Shown: piece after piece, positions 13,801-18,800 of the stretch
Numbering within the stretch: position 1 is the first letter of the stretch
Layout: each line of letters starts with the position of its first letter
Source: a virus
Reading direction: 5' to 3' (one strand)
Virus record (IMG/VR): IMGVR_UViG_3300010389_000108
Coordinates: 1 to 26,360 of that record
DNA: 26,360 nt
Made by a program: the position numbers and the translations under genes
The notes under the pieces: generated by a model
What the model was told of the DNA's origin: nothing
Database searches by the model: none
The model's input: only the letters and a program-made list of their open reading frames with translations

Positions 13801-14229
13801 AGATCCAATTCTTCTGACGCAAATGATCTCCAAGCGGGATATCCACTACTTGTTTACAATACCACTGTTGGTACTGGTGTAACATCCGTAGGAACAGAAG
13901 ATTCTTCGGTTATTGGAATTGGAACAAACTTCCTTGATAATGTTTATATTGTTGGTTCTAAGACAAACTTCGGACCTAATGCAGAGATAGTTTGTAATGT
14001 TCATACAAACAGTGCTGTTATCGGCATTGAAACTTCTGGATCAACTACACTTCCACTAGGAAATATTTCTTGGGGTAGACTATATAATTACGATGTGAGA
14101 ACAAGTCCAGTTTCTATTGGAGTTACTGGATTGACAGTTGATTCTGGATTATCAACATACCCAACTATCCAAAGAAGAACATTTGGATTAAGAAACAGTG
14201 GAGCGATTAGAAAACTTTCTAACATATAA
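1879..14229 (+). CDS. Giant modular virion structural protein (4116 aa), in the T4 gp7 position
   Basis: I recognise this as the very large structural protein that many marine T4-like phages carry between gp6 and gp8. It probably is a peripheral baseplate or tail protein, but I see no sequence signature of T4 gp7 (1032 aa). Residues 1-60 (start MSHFEKRVELNKIIESQLPE) and 195-245 (FIKHARNFYQSKGIEESVKI) form the conserved N-terminal part, likely the attachment end. The remainder is modular: Gly-x-Gly-Tyr units (near 738, 934, 1025, 1073, 1113, 1152, 1418, 2094, 3453, 3494, 3865, 3912), His-Gly...Gly-Asp units (603, 834, 959, 1765, 1825, 2957, 3372), a YHYH-type domain (1235-1355), a PDNDYYQNLSYSIKS segment (about 2408-2425), and NGVxQxP units in the C-terminal third. 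Only about nine cysteines are present. No signal peptide, membrane segment or enzyme motif was seen. The start has a good AGAGGA site, 3 nt after gp6. Structural role is confident; exact site in the particle is inferred. Confidence 0.88.
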   Translation: MSHFEKRVELNKIIESQLPEFLVADFPKAVEFFRQYYISQEYQGADSDLINNLDRYIKIDNLVPEVVVGKTKLSSDITSSDSTITVSSTKGFPEEYGLLKINDEIITYTSKTDTTFSGCVRGFSGITGYNVGISSFLSDVNKQNVVFSTSVAKSHTQDAEVTNLSVLFLQEFYKKLKATFTPGLEDSDFVSDLNVGNFIKHARNFYQSKGIEESVKIIFKVLYGVDAKVLDLEKRLIKPSSAEYIRREVIVAENIAGDPFKLEGQTIFRSNDLNTNASVSDVEIFTRNNKTYYRLGLFVGYNDRDLVEGIFEVPGNSKALEAVTVGASVISVDSTIGFGQTGTLISGTNKIDYTSKSVNQFFGCSGVNSTISLGDDIRADETAFGYEDGDLSKRVDLRITGVLSDFVPLGDLSLIEEGEIITVRHLGEAIQNPNENKTYKQVFANSWIYNTSSRYKVGSIVGSTFTLLSNIDKSSLKEGDVVDVLFRNTNNVASADAQVTSINTATRQVILSNLSGFVPNVSIGYDIRRKLKKVTSSGASLLVGNNNYIANTLNVYSDDQGTTGYVASHSLPGYEIVDDIVESTLPNGYDTNLGGYNATLKTYSTIKFSTNVKFIDGDRITYTSDNPLSGLVSGETYFVKIVAPNEIQLFSSKALISGVNSVRFDQNTTPSVHRFTLRRHENRILSSNNILRKFPLKQELSKSSNPKRSVGNIGILIDGVEISSPESNNKIYYGPLEEFEVLNGGKDYDVINPPQITISTGAGVTALVEPIISGSVKEVFVDAQDFDVENVVSLSINGGNGSGCELQPILGDRFREIEFDSRSISFGGGIDIVDETITFTSNHNLADGQHIIYNQNGNNPLEIGTFGDITNAKTGTLVSGDEYVAKFVNTRTIKLFNNDSDALSGINTVGFSTATFASGIHKFRTLSTKTLRKVKVLSPGSGYQYRKLRVPSSGISTQYDTFKFENHGFEHGDIVTYSTTGTVVSGLSTSNQYSISKIDSDTFRLINVGVAATVTTDLTKSKYVDVQSVGSGYHIFQYPEITITANVSYGSTFSGGFTFTPVVTGEIIGSYLYEKGTGYGSDVLNLHKKPTITLKNGKDAQLNPIISNGRIVDVQVLSKGSEYFSIPEIVVEGSGSGAILRPQIVNGKLDDVIVINGGIGYDAATTTLYADARGSGAIFNVRIRSLTVNDAQRFGEYSKTRTPKIFSNLQKNDTDDYIVYGMYGYSEDLGTNLGDLNGLHSPIIGWAYDGNPIYGPYGYKDADDVQSGVKILNTGYTLDSTNIDDRPSTSTFSSGFFIDDYRYTNDGDLDDHNGRFCKTPEFPNGVYAYFVGVTTSLTSNKLEPSYPYFIGNTFRSDLIAENSTLDQTFDFNGSNLVRNTYPYKVNDPNADYDFFMESYEDFRQESVIESVTQGDVDDVTIEDGGTGYRIGERVNFDQSETGGTGFRAEVSELIGKDVLSIQTSLERYEGCVFVWDDNKQVSAYYRSGFDLNNNDSVLVSGLSTSVVNLAGSARIGFSTETVGLAATMSSYSSTPGGTIEDIFVSSIPNVAIGGSIAIKSSLGSETVRVLNNYQNGVLRVKRYASAGVAHSYSSDLNVLSDRVKIPAKTSKFESRRDDLVYFNANASVGIGTTLGGAVSKTFAIGNVSDTVSIPYRSIYLPGHPFKTGQRLTFTMSDVSGVNALIVGNDETNSGTFNLPDSFTRTADVYVINKSKDYIGLTTQVGLTTNSEGLFFYSDGTNNSEYLLKSNYDQITGDVDRISTLVSTASSHGLVNGDTIKLTVEPNTVVGFGTTAALSIKFNENDQKLLVNSVGINSSQINIATNTITLTDHGYKTGDKVYYSSVEVASGLTTGSYYVVRDSSSTFRLAETRYETSPNTENTVNIVGTGDTTHTFSLINPKIDVIRNSDLKFNLGDSSLRGYEFKIFYDREMKNEFVSVADDGTFNVVGVGSVGFGTATTTINYSENIPSKLYYTLEKSGYISTSDVDVSNYSQINYVDSEYNGSYKVFGISTNTFRISPQRLPSVLKYANDQVDKLEYTTKSSTAINGSIGKVKIISKGFNFNKLPKFTDVTTQDGKNANIVAVSTSIGNVKSVRIKDVGYDYPSDKTLRPEAFVPPVIRVDNLDTIDSIDIVFGGAKYLNAPDLLLFNETTKKVVDSTTLIADAPNGSVSDVIQIAPIYGLDSEPHKIVSINNSNGVGISSMVTSNSGVATCTLKTPILGFSSPQFTAGDKIYVEGIELIPGSTGSGYNSDNYDYRFFTVDSYQNTNPAEVTFSLVDVDGVGLTTNPGIAKTFQSGYATIVNEENYPIINVNRKRSSFSLNEQLFVNVGGGFFEEDVFVSAVRDDYIKITGRYSLQKGDKIKGKVSGAIAEVSSVNGNRAKFTIDYSSRKNIGWRNDIGKISEDYQVTPDNDYYQNLSYSIKSPIPWNTFVNPVNGILHPAGMKNFADVGITSVANNGVGLGGSTTSIAILDVVGERRVDIINNFDNAVDFDTRTNPDQSKFLKIQNRKLTDYTECRTNRVLIHDDISNKFSSRGFEDPFVEIEEIDIRDTHVRYLIQIVDPDTLDSQLSELVLQTSTIDSILFEKSTSFTNEKLGDFSANVDDTGRKTLLFYPTDIYNRDHDIKVLKKTFLNASAGLGTETFGSIRLTGSNVIGISSVGTASSIGTLLEVSDTNFNGLFANIEITNTFTKDVNYVEAILDINSNNTYLSEYYFDTKTQSYSANSLGIVTSIYDSTAGIVSFRVQNDTANLLDVRANIVGFANTTLGIGTHTFLVSAQPAASARSARLESTLGFGTDVVRVGTFDINTINSVSSLVRVSSGSSSAIHQVAYAYNGEEVVVTPGPFAASNNTTGLGTFGGQVTGSQFFLNFYPDSGYDVEVQGFNEVFYTESDFDNEPLQLSYGPSNQRLFLSAYDGINGARANKVNFPLFHEGSPIYKKTFSPSDTTIVDYATGVFTIRDHFFNTGEELIYTPKSTFIGIGESAMGIGATANYLGVVTDRLPERVYPIAITPDTFRLSTQRSFANAGIYVTFTDAGLGNAHELEFTKKLSKTVISLDGIVQQPITYTPISHTLQYNSGSISAGIATFNLSGISSVQPRDLLKIDDEYMKVVEVGVSTNVGGAILGPINGIISAGAAATFPTVSVVRASVGSTAVSHNDGANVQIYRGSINIVGNEVWFTDPPKGNTRTRRNESNLPYVRAQYSGRTFLRSNYATNMIFDDISNQFTGIGKTYTLSVQGVNTTGVDIGNGILFINGVFQTPTTSNNSGNNYEFENDASVGISSVVFTGITSTDGSFIKSEFDINQNQLPRGGLIVSLGSTPGLGYAPLVGAKVRAVLDGSGSIVDVISIGTTLTGASLGVSTASYDNTSGIIEIETTTAHGLVGGDRVKLVGLAFTCPTNPGITSYFPEDQPNYIDRSYDIVNILSSTSLTVNVGPSTIQHNYVGFGTVYEYFTLNNGSGYRSPVSIGITDPNHSGTESSISATVGAGGTLGFVINSGGSGYVEPYIDIPQPVYENMSVIGVSRLGAGSTTDTGSNLLLNVKIGSASTNVGIGSTLFVVESFEVARPGHSFRVGDVMKVVGLVTAKDFAQPISEFQLEVVETFNDFFSSWSFGEMDYIDSTRLLQNGSRTRFPLYYNGQLLSFEIDPNAPLSGAIDLDAVLVIFVNGVLQQPGVAYQFNGGTSFIFTEPPKSSDKVDIFFYLGQDGVDVTLIDVNETIKIGDDVFVKKHPLYSTTQNQLRDRTIVDLLGSDSVETDIYVGTGINETTFKPFDWIKQKTDKYIKGDIVYKTRDILEPQIFPTAKIIGDLNIGSTEIFVDNAQFFNYEEDNYGITINSVDGFIVQGTDPVSAAFTATVSAAGTISAITITNAGLGYSTASVDVKIAAPSHIGVGIGSTAIATATVAGGSVTSINIINPGLGYSTANPPQVITEVPKVTKETITTIQNVQGFSGIITGISTTTGTNGHPLALKINFRSNSSDANDLQAGYPLLVYNTTVGTGVTSVGTEDSSVIGIGTNFLDNVYIVGSKTNFGPNAEIVCNVHTNSAVIGIETSGSTTLPLGNISWGRLYNYDVRTSPVSIGVTGLTVDSGLSTYPTIQRRTFGLRNSGAIRKLSNI
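2116..2253 (+). other. 'Inducing' DEIITY module near the N-terminus of the giant protein
   Basis: Residues about 80-125 contain STKGFPEEYGLLKINDEIIT followed by an aromatic-rich turn and CVRGFSG. Related but weaker versions occur at residues about 335-370 (GTNKIDYTSK) and 3098-3115 (DLLKIDDEYMKV), and in the 2452-residue protein near residue 2045 (YALIQNEVISYSNI). The unit reads as strand-turn-strand with a conserved acidic-Ile-Tyr core. Function is unknown to me. Confidence 0.5.
3685..5430 (+). repeat. Dense block of alternating beta modules in the giant protein
   Basis: Residues about 603-1184 alternate two units. The first is a His-Gly...Gly-Asp unit, seen as NVKFIDGDRITYTSD, HNLADGQHIIYNQ and HGFEHGDIVTYST, each followed 25-60 residues later by a strand such as NEIQLFSS, RTIKLFNN or DTFRLINV. 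The second is a Gly-x-Gly-Tyr unit, seen as LNGGKDYD, SPGSGYQY, SVGSGYHI, EKGTGYGS, LSKGSEYF and INGGIGYD. At DNA level many copies use the same codons, for example GGATCTGGATAT at 4698-4709 and 4968-4979. The pattern suggests a repeated beta fold built by duplication. Confidence 0.6.
5581..5940 (+). other. YHYH-type domain embedded in the giant protein
   Basis: Residues 1235-1354 match the layout of the YHYH domain (Pfam PF14240, from memory): HSPIIGWAYDGNPIYGPYGY at 1240-1259, then DLDDHNGRFCKTPEFPNG at 1308-1325, then the namesake position VYAYFV at 1326-1331, and a closing YPYFIGNTF at 1346-1354. The namesake Tyr-His-Tyr-His is degenerate here (Tyr-Ala-Tyr-Phe). Histidines at 1240 and 1312 and aspartates at 1249, 1310 and 1311 remain. 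The domain's function is not established; in a virion protein a surface-binding or metal-binding role is conceivable but only inferred. Confidence 0.7.
9031..9240 (+). other. PDNDYYQNLSYSI segment of the giant protein
   Basis: Residues about 2385-2454 hold a recognisable conserved block: PDNDYYQNLSYSIKSPIPW, then a VNGILHPAGMKNFADVGI stretch. It follows an SGA module (GKVSGAIAEVSS, about 2366-2377). I have an impression of similar blocks in other large marine-phage structural proteins, but this is from memory and was not searched. Confidence 0.4.
11038..13014 (+). repeat. NGVxQxP-type units in the C-terminal third of the giant protein
   Basis: Three copies of a short strand-turn-strand unit are visible: LDGIVQQPITYTP (from about 11050), LFINGVFQTPTTSNN (about 11635-11680) and IFVNGVLQQPGVAYQF (about 12870-12915). 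The first and last are followed by an aromatic strand (for the last, FIFTEPPKSSDKVDIFFYLG). Units of this kind are common in phage tail adhesins, so the C-terminal third may be the outward-facing part. Confidence 0.5.
13492..13650 (+). repeat. Near-identical 21-nt direct repeat encoding GLGYSTA
   Basis: Bases 13492-13512 and 13630-13650 differ at one position and both encode Gly-Leu-Gly-Tyr-Ser-Thr-Ala in the same frame. They sit at equivalent places in two successive Gly-x-Gly-Tyr units (SAITITNAGLGYSTA and SINIINPGLGYSTA), so this looks like a recent tandem duplication of one unit of about 46 residues. Confidence 0.65.
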
Positions 14230-14231
14230 CC

Positions 14232-14239
14232 TATAAATA
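14232..14239 (+). promoter_or_regulatory. Late promoter of gp8 (perfect TATAAATA)
   Basis: A perfect match to the T4 late promoter consensus TATAAATA lies in the 26-nt gap between the giant gene and gp8, one of only two sizeable gaps in the window. With the T4 spacing rule transcription would start near 14245, giving a leader of only about 11 nt (AAAAGATAAAA) before the ATG at 14256. That leader has no Shine-Dalgarno. Confidence 0.8.
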
Positions 14240-14255
14240 CATAAAAAAGATAAAA

Positions 14256-15815
14256 ATGTCAGCGATTGTTACTGATCAGTTTAGAATTCTGAATGCCAGT
14301 AATTTTGTAGAGTCAGTTGAATCTTCTTCCAACTCTTATTACGTTACTGTAAGTCTTTCTAATCCAACTGCCGTTGGCTTTGGAAGATCTACTACTTGGA
14401 ATACAAATCCCCCAGCACCTGTTGATAACTTTGCTTACAACACACATTCGGGGGATGTTGTTCTGTATGGGAAAAAGATAACCTCAGCAAATATTAGAAG
14501 ACTTGTCAGAAGAATAGACTGGGCAGCAGGAAATAGATATGAGATGTATAGGGATGATTATAGCATCCTTAACCCATCACCACTTACGAATGCATCAAGA
14601 TTATATGATGCAAATTATTATGTGATGAACTCTGATTACAGGGTTTACATTTGCATCGAAAATGGTTCGAATGGTGATAATGTAAAGGGCAATGTCTCTC
14701 AGGACGAACCGACTTTTACAGACCTTGAACCATCAAGGGCAGGGGATAGTGGAGATGGATATATTTGGAAGTACTTGTTTACAATATCACCAAGTGACAT
14801 CATCAAGTTTGATTCTACAGAATATATTACTGTTCCAAATTCATGGGCAACTTCAACAGATTCTCAGATAAGAGCAGTAAGAGAATCTGCAGATTCATCT
14901 GTCAATGAAAATCAAATCAAAACAGTTTATATTGAAAAGTCTGGTGCAAACTATGCAAACGGACTTGGACAAGAACTGAATATTCTTGGTGATGGATCTG
15001 GTGGAAAAGTTAGAGTTGATGTTGAAGGTGGTGAAGTAACAAATACTGTTGTTACTTCTGGTGGAAAAGATTATAGTTATGGTCTTGTTGATTTGGGTCC
15101 AATAAACACAAATACAACTGGAACTAGTGCGAAACTTATTCCAGTTATCCCACCATCAAAAGGTCATGGATATGATATCTACACCGAATTGGGTGCAGAT
15201 AAAGTTCTAGTTTACGCAAGATTTGACGATTCTACAAAAGATTTCCCAATCGATACTAGTTTTGCTCAGGTCGGAATCGTAAAGAATCCAACATCTCTTG
15301 GATCGGATACGGTTTATAGTGATAATACATTCACAGGACTATTTTCACTCAAATTCTCAACAATCACAGGAACTCCTACTGTTGGTGAAAAGATTGAGCA
15401 GTCTGTCGATAGTGGCACTGGTAGAGCATATGGTTATGTTGCTTCTTGGGATAGTGAAACAAAAGTTCTGAAGTATTTTAGAGATAGATCTCTCTATTAC
15501 AATCAAACAACACTTGATCAACAGGATTACGTTGGAATATCAACCAACGGAAAGGTATACACCTTCGAATCCTCATCAAATCAAATTAGTGGACAATCCT
15601 CTGGATTTGTTGCATCAATTGATACTGGGTTTGCAGGAATTACTACAAACCCAACTGGAACGAAGTTAATTAACCTTGGTGTTAACTTCACAAGTGGTTT
15701 GGCAAATCCTGAAATAAATAAAGGATCAGGGGATTTAATTTATCTTGATAACAGACCTAGCATTGCTAGAAATCTACGCCAAAAAGAAGACATCAAAGTT
15801 ATACTGGAATTTTAA
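14256..15815 (+). CDS. 8: Baseplate wedge protein gp8
   Basis: This is the T4 gp8 homologue, which in T4 is a dimer in each wedge and contacts gp7 and gp10. Conserved landmarks are the N-terminal FGRSTTWNTN (about residues 42-51), the central GDGYIWKYLFTISPSDIIKF with STEYITVP (about 166-194), FAQVGIVKNP, and the C-terminal end DLIYLDNRPSIARNLRQKED before the final IKVILEF, which parallels the T4 ending YMENRPPI...INILFTF. It is 519 residues against 334 in T4. The extra length is in the second half and contains two Gly-x-x-Tyr units (SGANYANG about 226, SGGKDYSYG about 267) and SGA-like units (SGTGRAYGYVAS about 385, GQSSGFVAS about 446). These look like insertions into the wedge fold. The gene follows a perfect late promoter but has no recognisable ribosome binding site, and it ends 3 nt before the next ATG. 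Confidence 0.93.
   Translation: MSAIVTDQFRILNASNFVESVESSSNSYYVTVSLSNPTAVGFGRSTTWNTNPPAPVDNFAYNTHSGDVVLYGKKITSANIRRLVRRIDWAAGNRYEMYRDDYSILNPSPLTNASRLYDANYYVMNSDYRVYICIENGSNGDNVKGNVSQDEPTFTDLEPSRAGDSGDGYIWKYLFTISPSDIIKFDSTEYITVPNSWATSTDSQIRAVRESADSSVNENQIKTVYIEKSGANYANGLGQELNILGDGSGGKVRVDVEGGEVTNTVVTSGGKDYSYGLVDLGPINTNTTGTSAKLIPVIPPSKGHGYDIYTELGADKVLVYARFDDSTKDFPIDTSFAQVGIVKNPTSLGSDTVYSDNTFTGLFSLKFSTITGTPTVGEKIEQSVDSGTGRAYGYVASWDSETKVLKYFRDRSLYYNQTTLDQQDYVGISTNGKVYTFESSSNQISGQSSGFVASIDTGFAGITTNPTGTKLINLGVNFTSGLANPEINKGSGDLIYLDNRPSIARNLRQKEDIKVILEF
15713..15720 (+). promoter_or_regulatory. Candidate late promoter for the 2452-residue gene, inside gp8
   Basis: AATAAATA matches NATAAATA and lies in the last 100 nt of gp8, at almost the same distance from its gene (99 nt to the ATG) as the site before the giant gene (108 nt). 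Predicted start of transcription is near 15726. The first base is not T, so it is a weaker match than the sites at 14232 and 23562. Confidence 0.4.
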
Positions 15816-15818
15816 ACA

Positions 15819-18800
15819 ATGCCACAAAAGACGAACCTCAATGTAAGTCCTTATTATGATGATTTTGATAAGGACGATAACTTTTACAGAGTTCTTTTCA
15901 AACCTGGACATCCTGTTCAGGCAAGAGAGTTAACGGGTCTTCAATCAATCTTACAAAATCAGATAGAATCTTTTGGAAGTCACATCTTCAAAGAAGGTTC
16001 TATGGTAATCCCTGGTGGGGTTACATGTGATAACACTTTTACTACTGTAAAAGTAAATCCAGACCACCTTGGCATTGATATTACAGTTTATCTTGATGCG
16101 ATTGTTGGTGCAAATAATGGCAAAGGTGCAAAGGTTCGTGGTCAAAGTTCAGGTATTGTAGGTACATTAAAGGGATATTTACTGCCACCAGAAGAGGGTG
16201 TAGAAGAAATAACTTTGTTTGTTAAGTACCGTGATGGTGCAGATGATGGAGAGTCTGTTGAATTTTCAGATGGTGAGATATTAATATTAGAAGAAAACGT
16301 CACTTATGGTAATACCACTTTAAATAGTGGAGATACTGTACTAAATGTATTTTCTGTAAATGCAACTGCAACAGGTTATGCAGTTGGTGTTGCACAAGGT
16401 GTTTACTTCATTAGAGGTGTATTTGTAGATGTTCCGACATCACAAATTGTTCTTGACCCTTATGATGTCAATCCTTCATATAGAGTTGGATTTGACATTG
16501 TAGAGGAGATTGTAAATTCTGATGAAGATCCATCACTCAATGATAATGCAAAAGGATTTACAAACTATGCTGCACCAGGTGCAGATAGATTAAAAATTAG
16601 TGTTAAGTTAGCAAAGAAACAACTTACAGACTTTGAAGATACAAATTTTGTAGAGCTTGTTAAGATTGATCAGGGAGAGATCAAAAAATTACAAGATAAA
16701 ACAGAATATAGTATAATTAAAGATTATTTTGCTAAGAGAACTTTTGAGGAGTCTGGAAACTACGCTATTGACCCATTTAAGGTTGATGTAGTAAATTCTC
16801 TGAACAATGAGACTGGCAACGGAGGTCTTTATAGAGAGGGTCAGAAGACTGAGCAGGGTAATATACCTAATGACGATTTGATGTGCGTTAGAGTGTCATC
16901 TGGCACCGCATACGTTAAGGGATTTGATATTGATCTCGTTGGGTCATCGATTGTTGATGTACAAAAACCAAGAACTACCAAAAAAGTTAATGGTGCATTA
17001 GTACCTTTTGCAATGGGTAGTTTGTTAAAGGTTAATAATGTATTTGGTGTTCCTTACATAAACATTGGTGCTCCAACAGGAAGTGGAGATAATGTAATTG
17101 AACTTTATAATAGAAGAAGAAATACTTCAACAACTAATGCAGGAACTGGTTTAAAAATTGGTGATGCAAGAGTTTATTGGTATGGAGTTTCCGATGCACC
17201 ATATTCGGGTGCAACTACTGAGTGGGACTTATACCTTTATGATATTCAAACTTACACCACACTTTATCTTGGTAGAGAGTATTCAACTTCAGATGTTCCT
17301 CTAACTTCATTTGTTAGAGGTCTTTCTAGTGGAGCAACAGGATATTTGGCATCAAAACCAAATGCTGGTGCATTCAGTCTTTCTCAGACATCTGGAACTT
17401 TCCTTGTTGGTGAAAGTGTAATTATTAACGAAAGAGAGGAGTATAAGGCAGGAATTAAAGCAATCAATGCCTATACAGTAGAAGATATCAAATCAGTATG
17501 GCAAAATTCTGATACCTTAAATACATCATTACAGACTGATTTCATCGCTGATGCGGTTCTTTATCAGACGATGCCACCTCAGTTTTCTATTACTGATAAA
17601 CTGACCGTCAGTGGTGGAAATACTGGTGCAGTTCCAGGAAGATTCTTTAATGCTGTAACTGGAATTAAAACAGAAGCAATTATTGCATATCAGACTGGTG
17701 GTCAAACTGATCCAAACTTCAATAGAATTACTTCAATTGCTGCAAATGGAACTTCAATTAGTATTGCAGCACTGGATTCTAGTGTAAGTGGTGTTGCAAG
17801 AGCAGACGTAGATAATGGAGATTCTGTTTTCAGAATCATGGTTCCAAAAATTTCTGGTGTTGAAGCATCAGGTCTTTACTCAGAACTTCCAGAATCAAAT
17901 ATTGCTTCTGTCGATCTTGCACAATCTGATCTCACAATCACCAAGCAAATCACAGGACGCTCAACCAATGGTAGTGGTGAACTTACTATCACTACTTCTG
18001 ATGCATTAGATGCCAGTGCTGGTATTACTAGTGTATTCTTTGAAGCATTTGATGCGGAAAGATATTCAGTACACTATTCCAACGGAACCACAGAAAATCT
18101 GACATCAGACCAATTCACTCTCGGTGAAGGTGGTAGTTCTATCACCCTTACAAACCTAAATGCAACTGAAACAAATGTAACTGTCATTACGACACTTAAA
18201 AAGCAGAGTGTTACAAATAAGTCCAAAAATCTTACAAGAAGTAAGCAAATATCAGTAACAAGAACCAGTGGCGTTTCAACTGCTACCGGACTTAGTACAA
18301 GTAACTATTATGGTTTGAGAGTTGAGGATGATGAAATTTCCCTCAACGTACCTGATGTTGTTAGTATTCGTGCAATTTATGAGTCTACTGACACTTCTGC
18401 ACCTGTTCTGGATAGACTGACCTTTGCAACAGGATTGGGACTGGATACAAATGCCATCGTAGGTGAAAAGATTGTTGGGCAAAATAGTAGAGCTATTGCA
18501 CAAGTTGTAAACAAAACATCAACAACTATCGACTTTGTTTATCTGAATGAAGATAATTTTGAAATTGGCGAGACTGTTAAATTTAAAGAGTCTGCTATTA
18601 GTGCAATCATTCAAGATGTAAGAAATGGAAGTTATGTCGATAGAACTAAAAACTACATTTTAGATAAGGGTCACAAGAATCAATATTGTGATTACTCTAG
18701 AATTAGAAGAATCCAAGGTGGTGCAGTGCCATCCAAGCGTCTTTTGATTATCTTAGACCATTATAAGGTTGCATCAGGAAATAGTGGTGATATCTTTACA

